DNA from: Eucommia ulmoides
Taxonomy: Eukaryota > Streptophyta > Magnoliopsida > Garryales > Eucommiaceae
Direction of reading: 5' to 3'
Assembly: GCA_016647705.1 (NCBI GenBank)
Contig: CM028327.1
Coordinates: forward strand, 9,557,726 to 9,621,725
DNA: 64,000 nt
Position numbers and translations under genes: made by a program. Positions 42,603-55,559 of the stretch are shown piece after piece (positions within the stretch are counted from its first letter, which is position 1; every line of letters starts with the position of its first letter). The notes beneath the pieces were generated by a model. The model worked only from the letters and a program-made list of their open reading frames with translations, was not told where the DNA came from and made no database searches.

Positions 42603-43870
42603 ATAACTAATTATAACTATAACTAAATCTTTACAACTAATTAACAAAACATTTATGATATCGCTACATCGTTATCACTAATTAACACATGTACACAACT
42701 AAATATCACACAAAATATCACTAATTAACACATATACATAACTAAATATCACACAAAATATCACTAATTAACACATATACATAACTAAATATCACACAAA
42801 ATATATAATTATAACCAAAATCTACTACCAACAATTAACAACATTTTTAAAAATTAAGTAAAACAAAAAGCCTAAACAGCCTAAGAACTACAAACAAATT
42901 ATATAAATAAAAACTAAAACAATTAAACTATAAACAAAAAATAAACTAACAAACTAATTAAACAATATAAACAAAAATCAAACAAATAAACGACAAACAA
43001 CCTAACAAACTAAAAAATAAATAAACTCCAAACAAACAAACTAAACAACAAAAACTAAAACAAATAAAAGAAATAACCACAAATATTGGACGGCAGCGAA
43101 GCAGCAGCGGTGGTGGTGGGGCAACAATGCAGAGTAGTGGTGGCAGTGACGAAGCAGTAGTGGCGGCGACGGAGCAAAACGAAGAGTCGAAGAAGAAGAA
43201 GAAGGCATGGAGAATGAGAGATAGCAGAGGAAGGGAAGAAGGGATAAAAAGAGAAGCGGTGAAGGAGATAATGGGGGAAGAAGAGGAAAGGGTCAGCGTT
43301 TCCACTAGAGCCAGGGTTCACAACCCTGGGCCTAGTGAAAATTCGAACTTAAATCACGATTGTCAACCCCAATTTTAAACAAAAATAAAAATAAAAAATC
43401 ATACCGTATAACCAGGGTTCGTAAAAATAGCCGGGGTTACGAACCCCGACTTATAATAATTTGGTAAATAAGTTTTTTATAACCATTTTTCAGTAAAAAA
43501 AATGAAAATAAAAATATAATTTTTATGTAAACAACTCAATGAACCACAGCCCCAAAACAAGACACTCTCAAATCTCTTTATTCATATCAAATCAATGACC
43601 AAGATCTTCTTTTTCACTATTAATATTCTGACCCTAAATCTTCTATGGACTAATCAACCCTATTTTTTTGAAAATATACATTTTTATCCATTTATTTTTA
43701 AGAAAAATCAATTACAATCTTTAAAATTTCATATATTTCTTCTCTAATTTATATAAATTTCAAGTGAATCCCTAAAAAATTTTGATCCTTTAATTTCAAG
43801 TGAACCCCTAATTTATATATTTTATGTTATATGTATATCAATAATCAAAATTAAATATTTAAATTGAAAA
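42603..43870. other. Gene-free stretch with a 43-bp tandem repeat
   Basis: Three 43-bp units (caaaatatcactaattaac, acatatacataactaaat) at about 42676-42805. A purine-rich patch lies at 43085-43290 and two gggttcgtaa/gggttcacaaccc palindromic bits at 43315-43460. No gene is supported. Possibly the 5' flank of the Mutator-like remnant, but I cannot show it. Confidence 0.55.
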
Positions 43871-45765
43871 TGTTGGCCCAGTGAAATCCCAAGAGGGGGT
43901 GAATTATGTAATTAAAAAAAATGTCAGAGAAAAAATACTTTAATAATCCAAATAATTAATTTTAATCCTAAATTAATTATTATCTTTATATCACAGTGGA
44001 AACATAAAATCAACTAGGTGCACACAAAACAACAAAAATAAATAATGTAAAAATAGCAGCACACCAGAAATTTATACTGGTTCACCAAACTACTCTTGGT
44101 TAATCCAGTCCTCCGAGCCCCACGGAGAGTCGCACCCACTAAACTCAAGATCTCTTTAAAGGTAGGAACCAAACCCTCACAAAGATTCTTTTACAAGCTC
44201 AGAATCAACCTTTACAAAATTTTCTTTTCACAGTCTTAGGAATAACCTCTACTTTTTACAGGCTCAAGAATAACCTAATTCTTTTTAAAACAAAGGCTAA
44301 AGAATCAAAACTTCACAAAAACTCCAAATATCCTTTTACCCAGTAAGGATTGAACCGTTACAAAATTCACACAAAACAATTCAATTCAGGAAGAATTACT
44401 ACCTCAATCTCTTTACAGGAAGAGACTGAAACCAACTACCCTTAGATTAAATACTCCCAACGGTATTTAATCCATTACTCAACTTACCAATTATAAATTG
44501 ACAAGTGATTTTTCTCACTCGGAGCTTCTACCACCCCAGATAAATTAAAACTCAATTAATATCCCAAAACTAGGGATACAAAAGTGAGATATTCAAAATC
44601 TGATTTTAAACAAAAAAATGAGTAGCACGTAATTGACCACGTAATTAGATTGATTCAAGAAATTGTTTAAAAAATATTTTTCAACAAAAATCAGAAAATA
44701 ATTTCTAAAGATCAAATTCTAAAAAATAATTAAGCAATACTAAATAGAAAGTAATTTGGAAAGATCTCACCCGGAATCCACCGAAAGAATAATTATAGCA
44801 ATGTTACTTCAGATTCGGTAGCAGCAATGATTCACAGCAAATAATTCTCAAGAATAACTCTTAGAAAAGCTCTCACAATTTTCAATATAATTTCTCTTAG
44901 AAAAACTCAGTATAATCTCTTGATTTATCTTAATCTCTTTTACTGATATAAAAAAACCCAGGTATATATAAATGGAATTAAAATAAACTCTCTAACGACT
45001 AGTTCCCATTTGATATGACACTAAATTGCTGTTACAGACCCCTTAAATCATTAAGACTTCATTCTTCTTCAAATCACTTAATTATTGCTTTTAAACTTCT
45101 CAATTAAGTCCCCTAAATATTTCTCAATCACAATTAAATAGAATAGAAACAATTATATGTACCAAATTGAGAAATATTCAAACTTAATGAACCAAATCTA
45201 TAGGGATATCATAATATGTGTTGCATATCTCAAATAATATTAAATGCCTGAAATCTCTCATGAATCCTAACAAAAAAAGGGCTAGTAACGGCTACTTTCA
45301 GAATAAAATCTGGAATTCCATAATATCTTGAAACAAACCCATAAGTCGACCGACCAATATTAGCTGTTGACCGTCCGATTCGGGATGTATCCAAGCCAAA
45401 GATTATGTGCCCATCGATCGACCTATCTGTTGACCTAGAGATTTAAAGAGTTATATTTCTCTTTACAGGTCGACCGTTATGTCAACTAATAAATATAGAG
45501 AGTTCATATTCAAGCACAGGTCGACCTATCTGTCGACCAAGAGATACAGATACTTTTTTTTTTCTATGATCCGGTCGACTTACCTATTGACTTATGGATG
45601 CTGGAACATCTTCTAAATTCGTTTTTAATTCATTTTCATTGATGTTTTTGCCCCTTTAACCAATTTTTTTCTTAATTAGCTTCACTAAGTACTTAAATTC
45701 AATTTTAATCAATTATAAATATTTATTTTTCAATTACACATAGGAGCAAATAATTTAGGTAATTA
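43871..45765. mobile_element. Degenerate LTR-like block, unassigned
   Basis: Starts tgttggcccagtg and contains agagggggtgaatt, agcacaccagaaatttatac, ctggttcacc and tctacaggaag-like text typical of long plant LTRs of the agggggtgaatt kind. The right end and TSD are not resolved. A cluster of GTCGAC palindromes lies at 45345-45595. No PBS, PPT or protein domain is visible, so it may be a solo LTR or part of one. Confidence 0.35.
45345..45595. repeat. GGTCGACC-type palindrome cluster
   Basis: Variants of ggtcgacc or gtcgacctatctgtcgac occur near 45346, 45418, 45467, 45521 and 45574, at roughly 50-70 bp spacing. Confidence 0.6.
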
Positions 45766-45770
45766 GGATC

Positions 45771-46564
45771 TGATGAGAGCATTTTTGGGTACCTCTAAGT
45801 CAGCACTTGGGACCCAGCCACGTGTCAACCCTCGCAATGACAATGACGCATTTCAGAATTCACAATGCCAAGTTGGAGCATACGCCGACTAGGGCTCATC
45901 CCTGGAATCTTATTTGCACCCAGGGAGGAGCGAGGAGCCTCGCAGAGACGTGTCGCTCTGAGCTCTACACCATGCCCTCAGTGATCAGTTTCAGGGACTT
46001 AGTCGTTCACCTCGACCGGCTCTCATTTTCACCTTGTTTCTTCTCCAAGACTCTACAGATCTCCGCTCTCCTCTACCAGCTCACCACCGCAGGCCTGACA
46101 AAGGCAGGCTTCGCCAAATAGGCCCAAAAGCCCAAGCCTAACGATTATCTCCTAAACGCCCCGGATTATCGGCTAAACACAGGGTTTCGACTAATTAATC
46201 ATGTTTAGGCCCGACTAATCATCTCCAACGCCTATATATATCGGGGTCTATGTAAGCCCGAGGTACGTGGGAATACACTTACATTACGCATGAGTTCATT
46301 TGTTTACTTGTTATATTCTGTATCTTTTCTCTCTAAGCACTGATTACCACGCCGGAGGGGCTTCACCGGGATAAATCTTGGCATGAGCTTTCTACAGGTA
46401 CACCCCCTGAGGAGCAAAACTCTAGATACAACACGTTAGTCCTCCCAAGACCCATCACATCTCACTCGAAGAATTTCCAACCGATGATTCTACCTCAGTA
46501 AGAAGACCCATCTGTCATCTGAGTGGACCATACTCGAGGTGTGTACCAATTTTATGCACTAATA
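45771..46564 (+). repeat. 5' LTR of the Tat-like element (794 bp)
   Basis: Starts tgatgagagc and ends near gcactaata, three bases before the primer site. Contains a TATA region (cctatatatatcgg, about 46232). It is homologous, in the opposite orientation, to the three solo LTRs at 27.2, 29.8 and 35.5 kb. Confidence 0.8.
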
Positions 46565-46567
46565 GTT

Positions 46568-46583
46568 TGGCATCGTCTGTGGA
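46568..46583 (+). other. Primer-binding site of the Tat-like element
   Basis: tggcatcgtctgtgga resembles the tggcgccgtctgtggg primer sites of many plant Tat-group elements. Confidence 0.6.
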
Positions 46584-46799
46584 AACCGAGCAAAGAGCTT
46601 TTTCCTGATCACTGCTCTCTGCTTAGCTGAGCTTGAGTAATCACAAGGTCTAGTTAGATAGACACAAAATAGAAGAATAAGAAGATATGTTGAAAAATCC
46701 AAGCGCATACTCCCACCAACGAGGATAATTGCCCCCCCATGGTTAGGCAAGACCATCCACTCTACCACCTGGGGCTACGGGACAGACCTCAAGAGCTAT

Positions 46800-48030
46800 G
46801 GAGGCATCTCAGGTTGATCTCCTTGAACGCATGATGTAAGAGTTCAAGTCGAATGTACAACTCATCCTCGCGCGCTTGTTATCGCCCCTACTCAGGGTGG
46901 ACCAACCCTCTAGCCCGCAATGCCTGAGGGGCCACCTCAAGACCGCGATGTTTTCGTGGACACTCCGAATGGGCAGGAGCCAGAGGACCGTCCTTCGCCT
47001 CGCAATCCTGAGGTTGTAGGCAAAGAGAGGTCCCCATCTGCAATGTCGAGATCTCCACCACCACGCGAATTTGTGCCAAGGGATATGTCGGTGTCCCCTA
47101 ATGGTCGAGCTCTTCATCGACCTACCAAGTCCAATCACAGAGGTTGGCATGAGCATGAGGTTGACTCCTACTCACCTCCCTCTCATCACCCTGCCACCCA
47201 AGCAGTGGACTGTCGAATCCAGAGAGAGCCTCGAGTAGGGAAGGTTGTGAAGCGCCGCCTGGCCGACATGAAAGCCCATTTCCAGGAGGTGCAAGGAGGC
47301 CACGTAGGATCGGGTGTTATTCCGGAGGTGAATTCTTCTTTTGTGGATGAGGTTCTGGAAAAAGTAGCGTCGAGGCACTTCACCCAATCCTAGATGAGTC
47401 TGTATGATGGGACTTTAGATCCCGTTGGCCACCTGTCTATGTTTAAGTCTCATATGGACATGCAGGTGACCTCTATAGCTTTGCGGTGCAGAGCTTTTCC
47501 ATCACCCTTATATGTGTTGCAAGATCGTAGTTCCAGAGTTTCAGGCCAGCGTCCATATCTACTTTCGGAGAACTCGAGTAGTTGTTCCTGACTCGTTTCA
47601 GCCGTTCCCGACCGAGGCCAAGGACTGTGGCTCATATCCTCGCTCTTTGACAAGAGCCCACTGAATCTTTGGGTAATTACGTTGAGCGTTTCAACCGAGA
47701 AGCAAATTTATGCGATGACCTTCTTGACGTTGTTGCGCTAAATGCCTTTGTTGACGGGCTCCGACATCTGAGATTATCCTACGATCTCTACTCCAACCCT
47801 GCTCTCACACTTGATCAGGCTCTAGACCGTGGGACTAGATTCCACGGTGCTGACCTCCGTGCTGCAACCAAGAGATGGTAGGAATGAGAAAACAATCCAA
47901 GGGAACCAGAGAATGGAGGTTCGAATCAAGCCCAAGGCTCGAGAAGATTACGAGCTGAAAGGAGGTTCAGACCCCTGCCCGAAGACAGAAGGCCACTTCC
48001 TCCTCCAGGGTGTCACCAACCAGAGTTCAT
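46800..48030 (+). pseudogene. gag region of the Tat-like element, first part
   Basis: Landmarks include a Pro/Arg-rich segment, then YDGTLDPVGHLSMFKSHMDM and, further on, NYVERFNREANLCDDLLDVV with AFVDGLRHLRLSYDL. These correspond to the retrotransposon gag domain of Tat-group elements. It is a fossil with several breaks. The Athila element interrupts it at 48031. Confidence 0.7.
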
Positions 48031-49475
48031 TGTACGCCGAAGAATTCTACAATCCTTCACGTATATGACTACTCGCAAGTGTACGAGATCTAGTTTTAAT
48101 ATAGTGATCGTGAGATCGGATATTGTTCCACTGGGAAGACATGTAATTTAGTTGAATATTGTGATTGACATAGTCTCGTATTATCCCCATTTTTTTAAGA
48201 ATTATTTGTATTTTATTTAATCTACTAAGATAAATGAAAACTATTAGGTTAGTTCTAATTACACTAATTATTTAGGTATTGATTTCTTTCACATAATACA
48301 TATTTGACTTCATTTAGTTAGCTATAATGGTGTTTATCTATTTCGACAATCTCTGTATCTACAACTTTTTCGCTACCTTTCCCGAGTGTAAGACGTAGGA
48401 TTACACGACTTCGTGTCAACGAAGAAGTCCCCCTCAACGCCTTAACGACCGTAGGTCGCGTGAGTCTTAAGCCAACGTCATAGATTGCACACGTTCTAAC
48501 GCCCTCCCGGGTCGTTAGAACGTCACATTGTGTTTTACCCTAGTCCGAATCCGGGGTTACCTCTCCCAAGTGTCAAACCCCGTATTCTCGGTTTATCAAT
48601 ACAAGCATAATATCAAGAATAACAGTAAACACAGTCGAATTTAGACAAACATCCATTAAAGTAACATTAATTCATTCAACTAGCATTTACATGATTTCAA
48701 CAACACCTAAGTAATATTTAACTAATACTACATGATCTTAGTCATATACCATACAAAACAAGAGTGATTCAACATCATTGGATATAGAAAAGTAATTACA
48801 AAGATAAAAATAAAAGAACGATCAAATCTGAAAGTGAAACGATCCACTGTCGCTAATGATCAATCCGCAAATGACTCCTCTTTGCCCAAATGAAGAACCT
48901 TCTTCTTTATCTCTCAAAGATAGCTTAAGAACTCTATATTAGGGTTAGGGATACTGAACAACAACTTTCAGAAGTGGGAAAGGGGTATATATAGGCCAAA
49001 GGTTTCAAAAAGATCTAAAAAATATTTTTTTTGTCTGAACAGAGAATTTCGCCTAGGCGAAGATTAAGTCGGTTAGAAATCCGCCTAGGTGGTGGTTTCT
49101 TCTCCTAGGCGGAGGGCTAAAAACATTCATTCTGATTGATTTCCACCTAGGCAAAGGTTTCTTCGCCTAGGCAGACGGCTGCATTCCAACTCTCTGACGG
49201 AACTTCACCTAGGCGGTTGTTTCTTCGCCTAGGTGGATTTCAGCACTCCAACTTTCTGATGGAACTTCGCCTAGGCGGATTTCAACTGGTTTTAAAACCT
49301 CAATTTTTCATATTTTTTTTACCATTTTTCCCACCGTTTCACTCGGTTTGTCAATTGTTTACGTCCCTACACCTGAATTATATAAAAACAACTAAAACAC
49401 AATTAAAATATTAATAAAACCCTAAAAAAACTAGCAAATTCAGCTTGAAAATAGATAAGTATTATAAACTTATCA
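48031..49475 (-). repeat. Athila 3' LTR (1445 bp)
   Basis: On the plus strand starts tgtacgccgaagaattc and ends acttatca. Contains a CGCCTAGGCG cluster at about 49050-49280 (seven or eight variants, often next to gtttcttcgcctagg or ggatttcagcactcc). Confidence 0.85.
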
Positions 49476-49492
49476 AATACCCCCAAACTTGG
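49476..49492 (-). other. Athila polypurine tract
   Basis: The complement reads ccaagtttgggggtatt, directly adjoining the 3' LTR. Confidence 0.75.
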
Positions 49493-51140
49493 AATTTTGT
49501 TAGTTCTCGAGCAAAACACCCTGACACTAAATAACACTAACTATACTAATTAGCTAATTTCTAAACTAAAAATAAATAAACATTAACAAATAAGAAGTAA
49601 ACACCTGTGAGATTCAAGTTCAATCAAAGAAATCATGTGGTTCTTCCCTTAACAACCCGTAATCAGATCAAGTTAAGGAATAACACACACTACGTGTTGT
49701 TCTAGAATTTCAACACTCAATAGCAGTTAAAACCATTCTAGATCTATTTGAAATGTGTGTGTGTGAGAACTCAGATGTATTAACTAATCAAACACCGGAT
49801 TGGATTATTAAATAAATATGGTCATGACTTAAACTTTTAAAAGATTCAGGACAACCATATGCTTGACTGGGCTCAACTATCTACTAATGTAGGTTCGGAC
49901 ATTCACATAGATCAATAGGGCTCGACTTGGCTTTGGAGAATGACCAAGGGTATCGTAGGAATAGAAAACAGAAACTCGTTATAATTTAATGATACCCGAG
50001 GCACAAACGCTTGTCACTAAATCTCTCTCGTAACCCCCTAACTTTGAAAATACAACCCTAAACAAGATTTAATAAACTTGTATTCACTTGTCACAATAAC
50101 CAAAATTAAAAACTATAAGTACATAGTGTTTTTTTTTTTTTACACCCCCAAACTTATTCGAATTTGTCCAATTTTAGGGGTGTGCAAATAGAACTAAAAG
50201 ACTGATAAGTGAATACACTTATACTTAACCAATAACATTTCGTCTGCAACCCCGATCGCTCACTTCAAGTTAGCATAAACTAATGCTACTTGATTTCACT
50301 CAATTTTGACTTTTATCCTTAGCGGCAATGGTTTTGAAATATTTAATTGGCTAAAGTATAGAAACAAGTTCAGAATTGAAAAGTTTATGGGCTTCGACAG
50401 GGGAACGAGGGAATAAATTTTCAGGTTAGTTTCCAAAGGTTCAAGCGAAAAAAATGAAGGCATATATCATGCCTCCGAAATTACCTCACCTATAATTTCG
50501 CCTCAAACCTCCCCCAATCAAGTTCTAGATTTCTCATTTCTGTCATGAACTTATTACTAAATAATCAGTGTCAAATCGTTCAACTAATTATACAATGAGT
50601 CTATGCGATCGTGCGATTTAGGATCAAAATAAGTTTTACCTAATCGACATGCTAAATACACAAAACACACATGAATGACATTACCCCCAACCTCAATATG
50701 CAATTAGGGGATAATTTTCATCATCGGGACATAGTTCAGATGAACTCAAAAACTCAACATGTACATACAACTACATTCATTAACATATCTACTCTAATTC
50801 TAAAAACTAACATACCTATGCTAGTGAGACATTACACATGCATAACTAATAATTACACATGCACAACAACAAAAAAAAAAAAAACTCTACATTTAACAAA
50901 AGCTAAACATTAATACAATTATAAACACAAAATTTGTACACAAAATTTTTTGTCCTTCATCATTCACATCACAAAAAAATTCATCCTTCATAACAGAAAC
51001 TACATTCTTAATACCCCCGAACTTGAACGAGGCAGTGTCCTCACAGTGTAGACAGCGAACCCAATAATAGATATAGAAAAAGAAATATAGAAAACTGGGT
51101 CGACACATACCTAGGAGGGAAGACATAATAGTCTAACCTC
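49493..51140 (-). other. Athila 3' non-coding spacer
   Basis: No protein similarity. Long untranslated stretches before the 3' LTR are usual in Athila. Confidence 0.6.
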
Positions 51141-51149
51141 CTACCGTTC

Positions 51150-52330
51150 ATTGGGGAGGAGATGGCGACTGCAGCTCATCGGGCTCGAAATGCGGCACTG
51201 GCGTATAGAGCGTCATGTCGATTCCGAGATACTCGAATAAAACCCTTTGATTTTGATCCTGCTGCCTAGTGTAGTGATCCAAGAAAATCCCCATACGAGA
51301 AAAATTATTTTGAAGATGGCTCATGTCGGATTGGAGACCACGGATATCACGAGAAATATGATTCAGTTGGTAGCGGCGGGTTGAGAGTGTCGGTGCCTCT
51401 GATGGACCTGCTTCTTTCTCGTCAGGACCCTCCTCTCCCTCAACTTCCTACTGATCCGGGTTTAATGCTCATCCCTTCCACAATCGGGTAATCATAGCAT
51501 GATCGAGTGGACGTATAGGGGGGCAAGGGCTATTCTCTGTGATGGGTACTCTGGCTCGTATGAATAGTGCAGTCAGGAAGTAGGGAAAAGGAAGACCACC
51601 CTTCGCCATTCTGGCCACATGAAGTATCGAAGAGTAGATGTGCCAACAGATATTGATGGGCGTCTCCCTATAGATGCCATATAACATAAAAGCCCACTCC
51701 TTAGTGACATATGATAAGTGGGATGTAGGAAGGAGATTCCCGCAAATGAAGTAATGTCATATCTTGGGAACCGACTTCAGATACCTTCTAAGAAAGATAG
51801 CCTGACCCTGCCATGTTTCTTTCCATTCGATGTTGCCCGTGGTTAGGGCCCGAATCACAGTATTCATCGTTGGCATGGGAGCTTCAGACAAATCCCGCGA
51901 GGCGTTCGGCCCCTTCAAACCCAGCAGATCATTAAAGTGTTCCCCACTGAATAGGATTGGCCAGTTTTGGACCTTTGTTTGGTAGCCAGTGGCCTCGGTA
52001 ATATTAGCATAGAATTCTCGTACCAAGGCCAACTCGCCTGATTGGGGTGAAGCGCATAATTTCTCCCATCCTCGACTTTGTATGACAGTTCTGAATTCCT
52101 CTGGGAGGTCTTCCAAAGGTCCGAACCCCCATTGACGAATGCCGGTGCGTTTGTGCTCGTGATTGTTGAAATTTTTTTCGGTTTGTTTGGACACGAATCG
52201 TAATCCATGGCGGCCGATGATTTTTCTGTGCGTGGCTGTTTTGCTGCACGACGTTTTGCCATTTTCCCTATCAATCAAATTCACAACACAAGCCACAACA
52301 ATAACAATAGAACACAACAAATCAACTCAT
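51150..52330 (-). pseudogene. Athila third (env-like) region
   Basis: Landmarks ELALVREFYANI, then LFSGEHFNDLLGL, and GGLPFPYFLTALFIRARV resemble the conserved 'putative plant transposon protein' region found downstream of integrase in Athila elements. It is called env-like by position; I see no convincing envelope features. Broken. Confidence 0.6.
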
Positions 52331-52918
52331 TTTCAGCGAACACACATTGGCATAATAACAACCGCATACCAACTAAAACCGCATCATAATAATTTCGCAA
52401 TATAGCATACCAACCAAAATCAAATCAACAATAAATTCACAATGTAGCCTAAAATAAATCATTCCCATAGTGTATCTACACATAAACATGATAATCTTTA
52501 CCAAAAATCAACCCTAAAACCCTAAGAACATGAAAAACACGAAACTAGGGATTGAAGGGTTTAGGGTTCTTTCCAAATCCAATGATTTGTTAAATAAATA
52601 TGCAAATCAAGCAAATATTTCAATAATTAAATGAAAAATAGGATCATTCACACTTGTTGAAAAATTTCGGTCAAATCGCTTGAAGATGGCGATTTCGCAT
52701 TGTTCACCCCTTAAACCCTAGATTTTCGAAAATGGGGGAGAGAATCCGACGTTTTGATGAAGATTTTTGGTGGAAATCCAAGTTTTTCTCAAATTTAGGA
52801 TGAATTTTAAAGTGTGGAAGGATTTGGAATGGTGAAGTTAAGAGGTTTTCGAAAATGCTAGGAGAGAATACCGTTTTGCGAAGGGGAAATGTTGCTCTTT
52901 AAAACAGGGTTGACGCTA

Positions 52919-53240
52919 ATTCGCCTAGGCGGAGGTTTTTCCGCCTAGGCGAAGTAGTGCCCTTTTGGTTAAAAGACCTTCTAACGTTAATCTGCTTAGG
53001 CGGAGGTTTTTTTGCCTAGGCGAGTGAACGTCAGTGTGAAACTCAATTGGTTCTGACGCTAATCCGCCTAGGCGGTGGTTTTTTCGTCTAGGCAAGTGAA
53101 CGTTAGTGTGAAACTCAATTGGTTCTGACATTAATCCGCATAGGCGGTGGTGTTTTTGCCTAGGCGAAGTTACATCAGTGTGAAAACCCAACCTACTGCC
53201 CTTTTTTCGCCTAGGCGGTAGTTTCTCTACCTAGGCGAAA
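52919..53240. repeat. ~70-bp tandem repeat with CGCCTAGGCG motifs inside Athila
   Basis: Four or five units contain cgcctaggcggtggttttt, cgtctaggcaagtgaacg and tcagtgtgaaactcaattgg. Lies between integrase and the env-like region, outside the LTRs. Confidence 0.75.
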
Positions 53241-53719
53241 TTACATCAGTATGAATTTGGGCTGGATTTCTTAATGTTTTCACAACTTTTCTCTACGCCA
53301 CTTACTTCTACTTCGTTTCTCAAACGATTTTTAGCATGCAATTCAACCCTAAGTATTTATACTCATTAGTTCACCACAAAAAATATTTCGAGATCAATAC
53401 GATCTCCAAAAAGTAATTTATAAAAAACTTGGGAATGTTCGTTACCCTCGATGACATATCAAAAGATTTTGCTTGATTTAACGTCCCTAGCTGGACGTTT
53501 ATTAATTTCGGCTTTAGCCTTCAACGAGGGAGATGTTCTCCGCAACTCGCTCTTCATCTTTGAAGTAGTGCTTGATCTGCTCCCTGTTGACTCGGAAAGT
53601 TCATCCGTCTTCGCCCTCCAACTCGATAGAACCGAATGGATAAATATGCTTGATCCGGAACGGTTCAGACCACTAGGACTTCAACTTTCCGGGAAAGAGT
53701 CTCAGCCTTGAATTAAACA

Positions 53720-54530
53720 ACAGAACTTGTTGGCCCGAACTGAACTCCCTCTTGACTATCATTTTATCATGCCACATCTTCATTTTATCCTTGTAAAGCT
53801 TGGCATTCTCATAAGTCTCGTGCCGGAATTCCTCCATTTCATTCAATTAGAGGAGACATTGCACACCAGAAGGCTTGAGGTCAAAGTTGAGTTTCTTTAT
53901 CACCCAGAATGCACGGTGTTCCAATTTAACGGGCAAATGACACGTTTTTCCAAACACCAATCGATACGGAGACATGCCGATCGGTGTCTTAAAAGTCGTG
54001 TGGTACGCCCATAAAGCATCATCAAGCTTTACCGCCCAATCCTTACGATTTGTATGAACCATTTTCTCCAGAATTAGCTTGATTTCTCGGTTAGAAACTT
54101 CAGTTTGGCCATTTGTCTATGGGTGGTATGGTAGCGCCACCTTATGCCTAACCCCATACTTTGCAAACAAAGTATTAAGCATTTTGTTATAGAAGTGGGT
54201 TCCCTCATCACTGATTAAGGCTCGAGGTGTCCCGAACAGTGTCATGACGTTTTGTTGAAGGAACTTTAAGACCACTTTGGCATCGTTGGTAGGTATCGCT
54301 ACAACCTCGACCCATTTGGACACATAATCCACCGCTAATAAAATATACTCATTGCCAAACGACTGCGAAAATGGCCTCATAAAATCAATGCCCCATACAT
54401 CAAATAACTCAAGCTCAAGAATAGACGTCAATGGCAATTCATGCCTTCTCGATATGTTACCCACCCTTTGGTATCTATCACAAGTTTTTACAAACGTGTA
54501 TGAATCTTTAAACAAAGAAGGCCAGTAAAA
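53720..54530 (-). pseudogene. Athila integrase region
   Basis: Landmarks are FDVWGIDFMRPF (first catalytic Asp), LISDEGTHFYNK context (second Asp) and [20 protein letters not shown] (typical gypsy integrase core end). Fossil; broken. Confidence 0.8.
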
Positions 54531-55550
54531 ACCTGATTAAAGCCCTTTCGATGTTGTCCGAGTCGCACCAAAATGGCCACCACAAGGTGATGAATGGCAA
54601 TGATATAGAATACTAGCCATCTCCTCTTCCGGAACACATCTCCGGATCACCTGATCAACACATTTCTTAAATAGCAACGACTCGTCCCACAAATAATACT
54701 TTGAATCAAAAAGGAATTTCTTTCTCTGGGCTCTTGTCAAATCTGGTGGTAACACATTACATGCAAGAAAGTTCACAATGCCTGCAAACCACGGAAGTGC
54801 ATTTTCGACTAAGAATAGCTGTTCGTCAGGGAACACCTCCGTGATGCTAGACTCCTCACCAACGTCTTCTTGAATCAACCTTGATAAATGGTCAGCAATA
54901 ACATTCTTACTCCCATTTTTATCTCTTATTTCAGCATCAAACTTTTGTAATAAAAGAATCCACCTTATCAATCTCGGTTTGGCGTCTTTCTTTGCAAACA
55001 AATACCGGATAGTCGCGTGATCCGTGTAGATGATCACTTTTGATCCAATGATATACGACCGGAACTTATCACAAGCAAAAACAACAGCTAGCATTTCTTT
55101 CTCCGTCGTGGTGTAATTCTCCTGGGCATCATTCAATGTCTTACTTGCATAATAGATGGATCAGAAGATCTTCTCCTTCCGTTGGCCTAATACCACACCA
55201 ACGGCATAGTCACTCGCGTCGCACATAATCTCAAATGGCACCTCCCAGTCCGGAGCGACCATTATAAGAGTCGTGATCAACTTCTCATTTATCACCTTGA
55301 AAGCTTTCATACAAGCCTCATTGAATTCAAATAGAGTATCCTTCTCAAGTAGGTGACATAACGGCTTCACCGTATTCGAGAAGTCCTTTATAAATAGCCG
55401 GTAAAAGCCGGCATGCCCCAAGAAACTTCGAACTTCTTTCACATTAATCGGTGGCGGAAGCTTCTCGATTGCTTCAATCTTTGCTCGGTCCACCTCAAGT
55501 TCCTTGGAAGAGACTTGATGACCTAAAACGATCCCCTCTTTAACCATAAA
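54530..55550 (-). pseudogene. Athila RNase H region and zinc-binding integrase start
   Basis: Landmarks are APDWEVPFEIMCDASDYAVG (RNase H start), [39 protein letters not shown] and, later, [17 protein letters not shown] (HHCC-type region). Fossil; broken. Confidence 0.85.
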
Positions 55551-55559
55551 GTGACATTT

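Noticed and set aside
43055-43321. Frames of ~80-115 codons in the purine-rich patch on both strands
   Set aside because: Low-complexity composition (GAA/GGA-rich), no homology recognised, no promoter or conserved domain.
51150-52330. A functional envelope gene making the Athila copy infectious-like
   Set aside because: The region is broken, matches the plant-specific 'putative plant transposon protein' wording, and shows no convincing envelope features.
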